DNA from: Betaproteobacteria bacterium
Lineage (GTDB): Bacteria > Pseudomonadota > Gammaproteobacteria > Burkholderiales > Rhodocyclaceae
Assembly: GCA_009777925.1 (NCBI GenBank)
Contig: WRKX01000009.1
Coordinates: 1-40,629 of the forward strand
DNA: 40,629 nt
Reading direction: 5' to 3'
The notes under the pieces were generated by a model. That model saw only the letters and a program-made list of their open reading frames with translations, had not been told where the DNA came from and did not search any database. A program made the translations under genes and the position numbers. Positions 26,467 through 35,240 of the stretch are shown piece after piece. Each line of letters begins with the position of its first letter. The stretch's first letter is position 1.

Positions 26467-27453
26467 TCAAACCAAACTCTTTTCCAGACTTCTGACCTCT
26501 GCTTCGCTCAGTTCCAGGCAACGCCCACGTTTCAAGCGCGAAGGCAGCAGGAAAGGACCGTAACGAACCCTGATTAACCGGCTCACCTTGCAGCCGACCG
26601 CTTCAAACAGGCGGCGCACTTCGCGGTTGCGCCCTTCGTGGAGACTTACCCGATACCAACGGTTCGCGCCTTCGCCGCCCGCTTCTTCCAGACTTGCAAA
26701 GGCCGCTTCCCCGTCTTCCAGCATGACGCCATTTCGCAGCCGCGTTTTCGCTTCCTCAGTCAGTTCGCCCAATACGCGGGCTGCGTATTCACGCAACAGG
26801 TTTGCGGAAGGGTGCATCAGCCGATTGGCCAATTCGCCGGAATTCGTAAACAGCAAAAGACCTGAGGTATTGATGTCCAGCCGCCCTACTGCCACCCAGC
26901 GTTCGCCGCGCAAGCGCGGCAAAGCGTCAAAGACGCTCTGCCGCCCTCCCGGATCACGTCTGGATACTATTTCGCCTTCCGGCTTGTGGTAGAGCAAAAC
27001 ACGCGCAGGCTTATCGGAAAAACGCAGCGTTACCAGCCGTCCGCCAACCTTGACCCTATCGCCGGGAAAAACGCTCATGCCGATTTCCGCCATCTTGCCA
27101 TTTATCTCTACCTTGCCGTCGGCAATCCAGGCTTCCATTTCCCGCCTTGAGCCAAGCCCCGCCCTGGCAAGCGCCTTGTGCAGCCGCTCGCCCTCCGTTT
27201 TGGGGCGCTCCGCGCTGTTTTGCCGCTTTTGGTGGTCTACACGCGATGGTTGACCCGGCCTGTCAGAAGCGCGTCTGCCCTTGCGTCCTTCTTCCCTCGC
27301 CGGCATATCCTTTCCCCGGCCTGGATTGCGAAAGGGCGGTTTTTTGCCACCGCCCGGTTCCGCTGGCGCAACAGGACGCGCAGTACCAGCGCGTCCCACG
27401 GCGTTTTTGGCGCTTCGCTTATTCTGTCCCAACGGTTTGCTCTTGCAGCTCAT
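26467..27453 (-). CDS. rluB: 23S rRNA pseudouridine synthase RluB
   Basis: This 328-residue RsuA-family enzyme has a long basic, Arg/Pro/Lys-rich N-terminal tail (about 1-85). An S4 domain follows ([21 protein letters not shown]), then the catalytic domain with [13 protein letters not shown] (catalytic Asp), KPEGEIVSR and [14 protein letters not shown]. RluB modifies U2605 of 23S rRNA in E. coli. The start at 27453 has a strong GGAGG at 7 bp and overlaps scpB by 35 bp. Confidence 0.9.
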   Translation of the reverse strand: MSCKSKPLGQNKRSAKNAVGRAGTARPVAPAEPGGGKKPPFRNPGRGKDMPAREEGRKGRRASDRPGQPSRVDHQKRQNSAERPKTEGERLHKALARAGLGSRREMEAWIADGKVEINGKMAEIGMSVFPGDRVKVGGRLVTLRFSDKPARVLLYHKPEGEIVSRRDPGGRQSVFDALPRLRGERWVAVGRLDINTSGLLLFTNSGELANRLMHPSANLLREYAARVLGELTEEAKTRLRNGVMLEDGEAAFASLEEAGGEGANRWYRVSLHEGRNREVRRLFEAVGCKVSRLIRVRYGPFLLPSRLKRGRCLELSEAEVRSLEKSLV

Positions 27454-28048
27454 CGTGTGCCTCCACCCCGGCGGACGCCGGTTCTAAAAGGGATGGGTTA
27501 AACCAGTCCGGGTTTATCGTTTCCAGCGCTGGCAGCTCGCTCACGGCGCGTAGCCCCAGATCATCCAAAAACTGCCGGGTGGTTGCGTAAAGTGCAGGAC
27601 GCCCCGGCGTTTCCCTGTGTCCCACCACATCAATCCAGCCGCGCTCTTCAAGGGCGCGAATGGCGCTGCTGTTTACCGCCACGCCGCGTATTTCCTCAAT
27701 GTCGCCGCGCGTCACTGGCTGGCGATAGGCAATGATAGCCAGTGTTTCCAGAGTCACGCGGGAATATTTTGGCGGCTTTTCAGGATATATGCGTTCCAGA
27801 TACGGCATGAATTCCGCCCGGGCGCGAAAACGCCAACCGGAAGCAAGACACACAAGTTCAATGGGGCTGCCTTTTTCTGCCCAATCAGCGCGAATCGTCT
27901 CCAGACAGTTACGCAAAACTCCATTATCCAGCCGTCCATCAAACATTTTTTTCAGGTCGTCCAGAGAAAGCGCCTCCCGCGCCGTCAGAAGCGCCGCCTC
28001 CAGAATCGCCTTGAAGGGTTCAGGCCGGATCGCCTCAAACGCTTCCAT
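27419..28048 (-). CDS. scpB: Segregation and condensation protein B
   Basis: This 209-residue ScpB has its winged-helix pattern: [20 protein letters not shown], then [32 protein letters not shown] and [27 protein letters not shown]. It bridges SMC kleisin ScpA. The ATG at 28048 (GGAAAGAG upstream) overlaps the scpA end by 14 bp; the upstream extension to 28150 is the ScpA repeat tail in another frame and is rejected. Confidence 0.92.
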   Translation of the reverse strand: MEAFEAIRPEPFKAILEAALLTAREALSLDDLKKMFDGRLDNGVLRNCLETIRADWAEKGSPIELVCLASGWRFRARAEFMPYLERIYPEKPPKYSRVTLETLAIIAYRQPVTRGDIEEIRGVAVNSSAIRALEERGWIDVVGHRETPGRPALYATTRQFLDDLGLRAVSELPALETINPDWFNPSLLEPASAGVEAHDELQEQTVGTE

Positions 28049-28910
28049 TTTTCGCTCTTTCCATATCTGAAATTTCCATCTCTGAAGTTTCCATTTCTGA
28101 AACCTGCCTAAGATAAATTGGCGCAAATGGTTCCGTTTGTATGATGTCAATCAGTTGTTCCCGCATCAATTCCAAAAGGGCAATAAAATGCACAATCAAT
28201 ACAGACACTCCCATTTCCGGCGTAAAAAGGCTTGCGAACGGCACATAACCGCCCTTCTCTTTCAGGACGCGCAGGATGATTCCCATGTGTTCGCGTACCG
28301 AGAGTTCTTCCCGGCGGATAGCGTGATGTCTGGTCAGACTGGCCTGCCGCAAAATGTTGCGCCAGGCGTTTTCCAGATCGTTCAGCCGCACTTCCGGGTA
28401 ACGCTTGACCAGCGTCTTTTCTACCCAGGATTCTACCCAGAGAAAATCCCTTCCCGCCTGTTCATGCGCGTCAATTTTCCCTGCCGCGCGGCGAATCTGC
28501 TCATATTCCAGCAAGCGCCGCGCCAGTTCCGCGCGGGGGTCTCCCGCATCCTCGTCGCCTTCCGCCCTGGGACGCGGCAGGAGCATCCTTGACTTGATTT
28601 CAATCAGGGTTGCCGCCATGACCAGATACTCGGCAGCCAATTCCAGATTCGCCGCCCGCATGGCTTCGACATATTCCAGATATTGCCTGGTTAAGGGAAC
28701 CATCGGAATATCGAGAATATCAATGTTGGCGCGGCGAATCAGGTACAGCAGAAAATCCAACGGCCCCTCAAACGCCTCCAGCATGATCTCCAGCGCGTCC
28801 GGCGGAATGTAAAGATCAAGCGGAAATTCGGCAAGCGGTTGCCCATATATCCGCGCAATAACCGGAACTTCCTTGCGGGAAGCGGCCTCTTCACGAACAG
28901 TATCCAGCAT
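28035..28910 (-). CDS. scpA: Segregation and condensation protein A
   Basis: This 291-residue kleisin partner of SMC has the typical [56 protein letters not shown], and C-terminal [30 protein letters not shown]. It ends in a short tail made of three 15-bp DNA repeats ([15 protein letters not shown]). The start at 28910 lies 10 bp after the dynamin stop; a start at 28988 would overlap that gene by 68 bp. Confidence 0.92.
   Translation of the reverse strand: MLDTVREEAASRKEVPVIARIYGQPLAEFPLDLYIPPDALEIMLEAFEGPLDFLLYLIRRANIDILDIPMVPLTRQYLEYVEAMRAANLELAAEYLVMAATLIEIKSRMLLPRPRAEGDEDAGDPRAELARRLLEYEQIRRAAGKIDAHEQAGRDFLWVESWVEKTLVKRYPEVRLNDLENAWRNILRQASLTRHHAIRREELSVREHMGIILRVLKEKGGYVPFASLFTPEMGVSVLIVHFIALLELMREQLIDIIQTEPFAPIYLRQVSEMETSEMEISDMERAKNGSV
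28061..28105 (-). repeat. Triple 15-bp tandem repeat in scpA 3' end
   Basis: Three in-frame units of 15 bp, plus-strand pattern CCATNTCTGAARYTT, encode [15 protein letters not shown] at the ScpA C-terminus, just ahead of the scpB ribosome site. This could arise and vary by slippage. Confidence 0.8.
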
Positions 28911-28920
28911 GAACAACGGC

Positions 28921-31029
28921 TCAGGCGAGAGAGAGCGTATTTTTAGCCGGATTGCCTGCGGCTTTGGCGGGATTCCTGGCCGGCTCATTCACCTCGGTCT
29001 TTACCGCCGCTTTTACCACTCCTGCCTTCCTCGCTTCCCTTACCATTTTCGCCGCCTTTTCCGCTGTCTCTTTGCCATGTTCCTCCACCAGCAGGTTTTC
29101 CAGTTTAAGCAGTACTTGCAGGGTTTCGTGGATATGATCCACTTCCGTGATTTGCTGTTCGAGGTCCTGCCGCAGTCCTTCCAATTCCTCAATCCGCTCT
29201 TCCAGGGTTTCGCTGGCCTGATGGATGCGCCGGATACTTTCCAGCCGCCGCTTCAAGTAAAGTTGATGCTCGCGCACCTGCGTTTCCATCGGCGCCATGA
29301 TGATCTTCAACCAGTTTTCCGCATCCCAGTTGGCGCGTTCAAAAATCCTCTGGGTTTGCGCGGCGACTTCCGAGAAGAAACGCTGGACAATGTTTTTCTT
29401 CTCGCTGGTCAACAACTGAACCGCCGAATTCAGGTGTTCATTGCACCAGCCATGCAGACGCTTTAACTCATGCGCATAGGCGTTGACCGAAAAAGCGACC
29501 GGCGCGGAAAAGCGAAGTCCCTGTTCCACCGTCAACCGCTTATAGACCGCGCGCATCATTTCCTGGATTTCAACAACTCCCTTGTCCGCCTTTTTCAGCC
29601 GCTCTTCGACATCAATAAAAAAGCTCTCCATGACCCCGGAAATCTGACGGGAAAAGTGCGCCGCCAGCATTTTTTCTTTTCGCCTGCCGATAAGGGCGCG
29701 CAGGGAATCCACGCTCAAATCCTTCAAAAGCCGGTTGGTCAGGGTGGAAAAGACGCTACGCACCGCGTGGTAATGTTGCAGGCCGGATTCAAATTCTTCC
29801 TTCTCGGCCTTGATTTTGCCCATCATGTACTCAACCACGCCCTTGTTTTTACCACGCAGGTCGCCCAATTCCGTCAATTGTTCGGCCAATCCCTGCAAAC
29901 GGCCTTCCAGCACGTTACGAACCTGGGTATACACTTCGCCAAATTCAACCTCCGCATCCTCGCGGACGATTTCATGCTTGGATGGAATCAACTCAAAGGA
30001 AAGCGCATTCTCAAGCTGCGGCAAGCGGCTTTTCAGGAGCAAGCGATAATCCTGATTAACCTTGGCGACCAGTCCCTTTTGCGCCGAAACCGGGAAAATC
30101 TGCGCCTTGTTCAATTCGAGAATTTCCGCGCAGGAACGCGACTGGCGCGCAATCTCCGCTTCAATTTCCGCTTCGCTTCGCAGTTCGTCCCAAAGACCAT
30201 CAATCTTGTTCAACACCACCATGCGCCCGCGCCGCCCCTTATGCCCGCCGCCGATATGCTCACGCCAGACAATCAGATCGGATTGGGTCACCCCTGTATC
30301 AGCCGCCAGAATGAACAAAACCGCGTGCGCGTTGGGAAGAAGGGACAGAGTTAATTCCGGTTCTGAACCGATGGCGTTCAAGCCCGGCGTGTCCAGAATC
30401 ACCAGACCCTGTTCCAGCAAGGGATGGGGGAAATTGATGATGGCATGCCGCCAGCGCGGAATTTCCATCTTGCCGTCTTCGCCGAGAACGATTTCAAGAC
30501 CAGTTTCCTTTTCGCCATCCTTGTTGATGAAGCCAAGCTCGCTCGCTTCATCCGGCGTCGCCCGGACAACTTCACTCACCTGCCGGAGCGCCTGCTGCAT
30601 CTTTTCCGCCGAACTGGTATCCAGCGCCACTTCATGCCACCTGTTGCGCTGCCGCTTGTATTCGCTCACGCTGATATTGTCGGCGCGCGTCTCAATCGGC
30701 AACAGGCGTATTGCAGGCGCTTCCGCCGGGATAAACATCAATTCTGTAGGGCACATCGTCGTGCGCCCTGCCGAAGAGGGAAGAATCCGGTCGCCGTAAT
30801 CAGCAAAGAAAATGCTGTTTATCAGCTCGGATTTGCCACGGGAAAATTCCGCTACGAAGGCGACATTCAGCTTGTCTTCCCGGATACGGTCTTTTAGACG
30901 CGATAGCCTTAATTCCGTCTGCGCGTCGCTCAAATCCTGCTCGACCAGCCACTTCCGGAAACGCTCCACTACCGCGATGACCTTGTGCCGCCACTGGCTA
31001 TACGCCGCGAAACGTTGTGCGAGGGACAT
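28921..31029 (-). CDS. Bacterial dynamin-like GTPase
   Basis: This 702-residue protein has a dynamin-type GTPase domain. It shows a P-loop EFSRGKSELINS (about 61-72), switch Thr in GRTTMCP, LDTPGLNAIGSE (G3), and VVLNKIDGLWDE (G4). A long helical region follows, with a strong coiled coil at about 590-650 (ETLEERIEELEGLRQDLEQQI) and an Ala/Lys/Glu-rich tail. No membrane helix is obvious. Bacterial dynamins remodel membranes or protect them from stress; this one's role is unknown. The chosen ATG has a perfect GGAGG upstream. It lies 10 bp ahead of scpA, so it may be cotranscribed with the chromosome-condensation genes. Confidence 0.88.
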   Translation of the reverse strand: MSLAQRFAAYSQWRHKVIAVVERFRKWLVEQDLSDAQTELRLSRLKDRIREDKLNVAFVAEFSRGKSELINSIFFADYGDRILPSSAGRTTMCPTELMFIPAEAPAIRLLPIETRADNISVSEYKRQRNRWHEVALDTSSAEKMQQALRQVSEVVRATPDEASELGFINKDGEKETGLEIVLGEDGKMEIPRWRHAIINFPHPLLEQGLVILDTPGLNAIGSEPELTLSLLPNAHAVLFILAADTGVTQSDLIVWREHIGGGHKGRRGRMVVLNKIDGLWDELRSEAEIEAEIARQSRSCAEILELNKAQIFPVSAQKGLVAKVNQDYRLLLKSRLPQLENALSFELIPSKHEIVREDAEVEFGEVYTQVRNVLEGRLQGLAEQLTELGDLRGKNKGVVEYMMGKIKAEKEEFESGLQHYHAVRSVFSTLTNRLLKDLSVDSLRALIGRRKEKMLAAHFSRQISGVMESFFIDVEERLKKADKGVVEIQEMMRAVYKRLTVEQGLRFSAPVAFSVNAYAHELKRLHGWCNEHLNSAVQLLTSEKKNIVQRFFSEVAAQTQRIFERANWDAENWLKIIMAPMETQVREHQLYLKRRLESIRRIHQASETLEERIEELEGLRQDLEQQITEVDHIHETLQVLLKLENLLVEEHGKETAEKAAKMVREARKAGVVKAAVKTEVNEPARNPAKAAGNPAKNTLSLA

Positions 31030-31119
31030 GAAAAATCCTCCGGAAGAACAGACTGCTAATTTAACATGCCAACCGCCCAATCTGACAGATGAAAACGCAT
31101 CAGGCGCAATCATCGCCAT

Positions 31120-31827
31120 TTATGGCGAGATAAGCGAGAAAGACGCAGGCTTCAGTTGCCCGGCAGCCATGCGGAAAAGATGATACATTGCGCCCAATGC
31201 AGCATAGTCGGCGCTGACTACAGAAGCAAATTCGCTACTCATCAACAGCGGATCGTAGTCCATTATTCTGGACAGATACACATTACGGCGACCAAATAGC
31301 GCAACAATTTCTTCAGGAATACCGGCCGGAACAGGAGGATGCCTTTTGTACGGATCGCCGTAAAGCGAGAAACCGCGATCCGTGGCGGCAGCCATCGCTG
31401 TCAGGAAGCGTTCCTGATTTTCTTCCGCTATGTCACGCAATGTTGCCATCGTCGCGGGGCGAGCAGAGTAATAGCCCATTCCCCACCGGCAATGCTCCGA
31501 TGTTACCTCCAGGAAAAATGCCGGATACTCCGTCCAGTTGGGTAAGTCTCTACGAAAGGCGAACCACATTTGCGTCCGAAAAGGAGACTTGTCCTTTGAA
31601 AACCGGGTATCACGTTGCGGACGGGACAGCCTCTTAATAAGCGAGTTGTCGAGCAAAGCAATGTCAGGAGCGAGCATTTCCGCAAGCGACGCAAGGGGCG
31701 CGGCAACGTAGTGTTGATACTCTTCCCTATGCGCATTGAACCATTCTCGAGAGTTGTTGCGGCCAAGCTCCAGCAAAAAGGCAGGCAACATTTCGCCAAG
31801 CCCTTTAAAAGTTTGCATGCAATCCAT
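31120..31827 (-). CDS. DUF2461 (TIGR02453) family protein
   Basis: This 235-residue protein matches the DUF2461 pattern: F-LLELGRNNSREWFNAHREEY, then RDTRFSKDKSPFRTQMW, EVTSEHCRWGMGYY and a C-terminal helical end. The family has no known function. It starts with a modest AGG ribosome site and ends 90 bp before the dynamin gene. Its stop codon lies inside a short CGCCAT-TT-ATGGCG palindrome (31114-31127) related to a sequence at 32050-32062. Confidence 0.85.
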   Translation of the reverse strand: MDCMQTFKGLGEMLPAFLLELGRNNSREWFNAHREEYQHYVAAPLASLAEMLAPDIALLDNSLIKRLSRPQRDTRFSKDKSPFRTQMWFAFRRDLPNWTEYPAFFLEVTSEHCRWGMGYYSARPATMATLRDIAEENQERFLTAMAAATDRGFSLYGDPYKRHPPVPAGIPEEIVALFGRRNVYLSRIMDYDPLLMSSEFASVVSADYAALGAMYHLFRMAAGQLKPASFSLISP

Positions 31828-32088
31828 AAGAACCTGCCTTCATCATTTGTTGTGCACTGTGCCGAGCAAAAATCAGCGACAGGCATTCATGCCTGTCGTT
31901 CAAAACAAACAGGGAAGGGGTTTGCATCCCCTCCCCTGTTGCTACGGTCGAAACCCCGGCCTGAAGGCCGGGGTTCCAACCTTCGCGCCGCCCTGAAGGG
32001 TGGTGTTTCAAACCAGAGTTAGGTTTACGATAAATACCAGCTTTATTTACCTCGCCATAAATGGTGGAAGATTGCGCGAGTCCCACGC
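31828..32088. repeat. Series of hairpins between mutM and DUF2461 gene
   Basis: No gene is seen. Three hairpins stand in a row: CGACAGGCAT-TC-ATGCCTGTCG (31877-31898), ACAGGGAAGGGG with CCCCTCCCCTGT (31909-31939, one mismatch), and AACCCCGGCC-TGAA-GGCCGGGGTT (31952-31975). The pattern resembles repeat hairpins dispersed in bacterial genomes, some linked to IS200/IS605-type transposases, but no transposase is near. Confidence 0.6.
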
Positions 32089-32910
32089 TCAACTCTGACA
32101 GTCAGGGCAATAAAAACTGGCGCGTCCGGCAAGCGGCGCGCGGCAAATCTCTGTGCCGCAGCGCAGGCAAGGTAAGCCTTCGCGCCCGTATACCGCGCAT
32201 TGCAACTGGAAACTGCCCGCGCCGCCGTCGCTATGCACATAGTCGCGCAAGCTGCTGCCGCCCGCCGCAATGGATTCCCGCAAGGTAGCAACAATAGCGT
32301 CCGCCAGCGCGGCAAGCTTATCCTCTCCGATCTTCCCCGCTTCCCTGAACGGGGAAATTCCGGCTTGATAAAGGCTCTCCGCCGCGTAGATGTTGCCCAC
32401 GCCCACCAGAAAACGCGCATCCATGATAATTGATTTGATCGGCGTTTTCCGTCCGGCGACCAGGCGAATCAGCCATTCCGGCGTAAATTCGGGCGATAAC
32501 GGCTCCATACCCAGCTTTGCAAGTAGCGGATGCGCTAACGGATCATCGCCCGCCTGCCATGCGATAAGCCCAAAACGACGTGGATCGCGGAAACGCAGCA
32601 GCATCCCCGGAAATACGAAATCCACATGGTCATGCCGCCCCGGTTCCGGAAAAGGAGGAAGCGCCAGGCGCAAGCTCCCAGACATGCCCAGGTGCAGAAT
32701 CAGCCAGCCTTTTGCCGCCGGCCAATGAAAAAGCAAATATTTGCCACGCCTGCGTATCTCCGCTAACTCTGACCCGCATAAACGCATATCCAGTCCGGCA
32801 GGGATCGGCTGGCGTAAATCGGCGCGACGCGCAGTAAACGAAACCAGCAGCCGCCCTACCAAGGGCAGCAATCCTAAGCGACTCACTTCAACTTCAGGCA
32901 ATTCAGGCAT
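32089..32910 (-). CDS. mutM: Formamidopyrimidine-DNA glycosylase MutM
   Basis: This 273-residue base-excision repair enzyme removes 8-oxoguanine. It begins MPELPEVE (catalytic Pro2, Glu3), with GRRGKYLLF, HLGMSG, ARFLVGVGNIYAAESLYQAGI (H2TH), and a C-terminal zinc finger C-x2-C...C-x2-C (CLRCGTEI, YCPDCQ). Length is normal. The start at 32910 was fixed by the required N-terminal proline. Confidence 0.97.
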   Translation of the reverse strand: MPELPEVEVSRLGLLPLVGRLLVSFTARRADLRQPIPAGLDMRLCGSELAEIRRRGKYLLFHWPAAKGWLILHLGMSGSLRLALPPFPEPGRHDHVDFVFPGMLLRFRDPRRFGLIAWQAGDDPLAHPLLAKLGMEPLSPEFTPEWLIRLVAGRKTPIKSIIMDARFLVGVGNIYAAESLYQAGISPFREAGKIGEDKLAALADAIVATLRESIAAGGSSLRDYVHSDGGAGSFQLQCAVYGREGLPCLRCGTEICRAPLAGRASFYCPDCQS

Positions 32911-32987
32911 GGCTTTTATACGGCAATTTCTTGTCAATTTCAGGCTCAACGATTATTCTGCCCCATTCTTTCCCGCTTAGGGTAATT

Positions 32988-34244
32988 ATGAACCCAACTA
33001 CGGTACAGATAGTCAGCGCAGTCATTTTCGCTATCGCCATTCTGCATACTTTTTCCGCCAGTTTTGTCGAGCGTTTGGCGCATGTATTTCCTTCTCATGC
33101 CAGATTATGGCATTTACTTTCCGAAGTGGAAGCCGTGTTCGGTTTTTGGGCAATTGTGCTGATCGCCTTTATGGCGCTCCATAGCGGCCATGAAGAAGCA
33201 GCACGCTACCTTGACCAGCGGGATTATACAGAACCGATGTTCGTTTTCGCCATCATGGTGGTTGCCGCCTCAAGACCGGTTATGCAGTTTGCCGCCACTA
33301 TTGTGCGGGTTGTGTCCGGGATTATCCCCCTGTCGCGCCCGGTTGCGGTCTATTTCACCATCATGGCAATTGTGCCGCTGTTAGGCTCATTCATCACCGA
33401 ACCTGCCGCCATAACCCTGGCTGCATTTATGTTGAAAGAGCTTTACTATAGCAGGGGCATTTCTTCCCGCTTAATGTACGCCACGATAGGAGTTCTGTTC
33501 GTCAATGTTTCCATCGGCGGAGCCATGACCAGCTTTGCCGCTCCGCCGGTGCTGATGGTGGCGAAAACCTGGAACTGGGATAACTGGTACATGCTCACCC
33601 ATTTCGGCTGGCGGGTCGCGTTAGCGGTCTTCATCAACGCGCTTGTCGTCACCCTCCTGTTCAGGAAAGAACTTCGGCATATTTCCCTGCCTGCGCCAGA
33701 AAACAAAAGCGACGTACCCCTGATGATGGTAATCATTCATCTTTTCCTGCTTTTTGTTGTCGTGTTTTTCTCCCATCATCCACCGGTATTCGTCGGCGCT
33801 TTCCTGTTGTTCATGGGGTTGGCGACGACCTACCCACAATATCAGGAGCGCCTGATTCTGCGGGAAGGGTTGATGGTTGCCTTCTTTCTTGCCGGTCTTG
33901 TTACCCTGGGCGGGCAACAAATCTGGTGGCTGCAAAACCTGCTGAGCAAAATGGACGCGACCGGCATTTACTATGGCGCGACTGCACTGACCGCTGTTAC
34001 CGATAATGCCGCCCTTACTTACCTTGGCTCTCTGGTGGAAGGGTTAACAGAGGACTTCAAATACGCGCTTGTCGCGGGCGCGTTGACGGGCGGCGGACTG
34101 ACCGTGATTGCCAACGCCCCGAATCCAGCGGGGATGTCCATCCTGCGCGGCAATTTCCAGGGCAGTTCGGTAAGTCCGCTCTGGCTTTTTCTGGCTGCTA
34201 CGCCACCCACTGTGGTGACGATTCTGGCTTTCCGGTTGTTTTAA
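32988..34244 (+). CDS. Putative Na+/H+ antiporter (PF07399-like)
   Basis: This 418-residue protein has about eleven predicted membrane helices. Typical segments are TIMAIVPLLGSFITEPAAITLAAFMLKELYY, NVSIGGAMTSFAAPPVLMVA, ATALTAVTDNAALTYLGSLV and GGGLTVIANAPNPAG. They match the putative Na+/H+ antiporter family PF07399, related to NhaD/ArsB-type carriers. The start at 32988 has AGGG at good distance. It is divergent from mutM with 77 bp between. Substrate ion is inferred only from the family name. Confidence 0.8.
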   Translation: MNPTTVQIVSAVIFAIAILHTFSASFVERLAHVFPSHARLWHLLSEVEAVFGFWAIVLIAFMALHSGHEEAARYLDQRDYTEPMFVFAIMVVAASRPVMQFAATIVRVVSGIIPLSRPVAVYFTIMAIVPLLGSFITEPAAITLAAFMLKELYYSRGISSRLMYATIGVLFVNVSIGGAMTSFAAPPVLMVAKTWNWDNWYMLTHFGWRVALAVFINALVVTLLFRKELRHISLPAPENKSDVPLMMVIIHLFLLFVVVFFSHHPPVFVGAFLLFMGLATTYPQYQERLILREGLMVAFFLAGLVTLGGQQIWWLQNLLSKMDATGIYYGATALTAVTDNAALTYLGSLVEGLTEDFKYALVAGALTGGGLTVIANAPNPAGMSILRGNFQGSSVSPLWLFLAATPPTVVTILAFRLF

Positions 34245-34251
34245 GCAAGGC

Positions 34252-34278
34252 TTAAGTTTCGGCAAAAGTTGCCGATAT
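34252..34278 (+). promoter_or_regulatory. Sigma-28 (FliA) flagellar promoter
   Basis: TTAAGTTT (34252-34259), an 11-bp spacer, and GCCGATAT (34271-34278) match the sigma-28 consensus TAAAGTTT-N11-GCCGATAA at 14 of 16 bases. It lies 33 bp ahead of the YjfB-like motility gene. Confidence 0.82.
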
Positions 34279-34311
34279 AAACAGGATAACCCTAACGCGC
34301 AGGAGAAAAAT

Positions 34312-34497
34312 ATGGATATAAGCAATATCGGCGGCAGTCTGGCCGCGCAAACCTCAGACGCAGTGGGCCTTACCGTATTGAAGAACGCCATCAGGATTCA
34401 GGAGCAGGCTGCCATAGAGCTTCTTGAAGCTATACCTGACCCATCCGCTGCCAACAATCCGTCCCATTTGGGACAGACGATTGATGTACGGGCGTAA
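34312..34497 (+). CDS. YjfB-family putative motility protein
   Basis: This 61-residue protein has the YjfB pattern: MDIS at the start, a helical middle VGLTVLKNAIRIQEQAAIELLEAI, and HLGQTIDVRA at the end. Members are found in flagellated bacteria and are annotated as putative motility proteins of unknown role. A strong ribosome site (AGGAGA) and the sigma-28 promoter upstream support late flagellar-class expression. Confidence 0.8.
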   Translation: MDISNIGGSLAAQTSDAVGLTVLKNAIRIQEQAAIELLEAIPDPSAANNPSHLGQTIDVRA

Positions 34498-34507
34498 TCA
34501 GCGCAAA

Positions 34508-34532
34508 AAACAGGACGCAAAGCATCCTGTTT
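34508..34532 (+). terminator. Possible weak terminator after the YjfB gene
   Basis: AAACAGGA pairs with TCCTGTTT across a 9-nt loop 10 bp after the stop. Only a short T-run follows, so function is uncertain. Confidence 0.35.
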
Positions 34533-34549
34533 GCCGTCCACAGAACCGT

Positions 34550-34644
34550 TATAGTGCTTTTCCTAAATAATCTTACTCTATCAACCTTCAGACATCCTAT
34601 CCAGCAAGCGAGAAAGGGTAAAAATAATTACGAGAAGCACTATA
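34550..34644. repeat. 95-bp TATAGTGC element, copy A
   Basis: The element starts TATAGTGCTTTTC-TAAATAAT and ends ATTACGAGAAGCACTATA, forming terminal inverted repeats of about 20 bp. It has the same length as copy B at 35040-35134. Structure and the TATAGTG end recall Correia-type miniature elements of Neisseria, although the inner sequence differs. Confidence 0.7.
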
Positions 34645-34673
34645 GACGGCTGTGTTCCTATAGGAAATTTAAA

Positions 34674-35060
34674 ATGGACAAGATTGACGATCTGAGAAGA
34701 AAGAGAAAGCGGGCGCATAAGCAACTTCAGGAACTCAAGTCGCCCGTATACGACATCTTTCTCAAAATGGAGCAGGCCACATACTCCGATGGCGCTTTGT
34801 CCAGGAAACACAAAGAACTGGTGGCTGTTGGAATCTCGGTAGTCATCAATTGCGAATCGTGCATGGAGTGGCACATCACCCAGGCCGCGCAAGCGGGCGC
34901 AACAGAAAAAGAAATCCTCGAAGCCATCGAAGTAGGCATTGAAATGGGCGGTGGGCCGGCGACGGCCTACGCCCGATTTGCCTTGGAGGTTATGGAAAGA
35001 GTTTGCCACGACAGAGACGCCGGAAATGAAGCAGCCGTCTATAGTACTTTCCGCAAATAA
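34674..35060 (+). CDS. AhpD-like carboxymuconolactone decarboxylase family protein
   Basis: This 128-residue protein has the AhpD-type site CESCMEWH (CxxCxxxH), preceded by KHKELVAVGISVVINC and followed by GATEKEILEAIEVGIEMGGGPATAYARFALEV. AhpD relatives act as peroxidase-linked thiol reductants or decarboxylases; this one's reaction is not known. The start has AGGAAA. Its last six codons and stop (YSTFRK) lie inside the 95-bp element copy B, so the C-terminus was altered by insertion. Confidence 0.85.
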   Translation: MDKIDDLRRKRKRAHKQLQELKSPVYDIFLKMEQATYSDGALSRKHKELVAVGISVVINCESCMEWHITQAAQAGATEKEILEAIEVGIEMGGGPATAYARFALEVMERVCHDRDAGNEAAVYSTFRK

Positions 35061-35134
35061 AAGTACGCTAATTCAGCGACGAAAGTAGTATCATCTGGAC
35101 ACTTAGCGTCCTTTTATCTACGAAAAGCACTATA
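35040..35134. repeat. 95-bp TATAGTGC element, copy B
   Basis: The element begins TATAGTACTTTCCGCAAATAA and ends TTATCTACGAAAAGCACTATA, with terminal inverted repeats of about 20 bp. It contributes the end of the AhpD-like gene. Its right end creates a TATAAT sequence pointing to the toxin-antitoxin genes. The eight bases outside it (CAGCCGTC) are the inverse of those outside copy A (GACGGCTG). Confidence 0.72.
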
Positions 35135-35206
35135 ATTCTCCGTCAACCTGACCGCCCAACAGCTAAACTTCTGCCTGTTACCGATTTTTGGACAGAGAAA
35201 CACACC

Positions 35207-35234
35207 TTGCCAAAAATATCATTTATGCTATAAT
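35207..35234 (+). promoter_or_regulatory. Promoter of the HigBA-like module, leaderless
   Basis: TTGCCA (35207-35212) and TATAAT (35229-35234) are spaced by 16 bp. The expected start of transcription, 6-7 bp further, coincides with the toxin ATG at 35241, and no Shine-Dalgarno sequence lies between. The toxin message would be leaderless. Confidence 0.6.
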
Positions 35235-35240
35235 TAGCTC

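Noticed and set aside
28049-28150. N-terminal extension of ScpB
   Set aside because: It is the ScpA repeat tail read in another frame; the start at 28048 has its own ribosome site.
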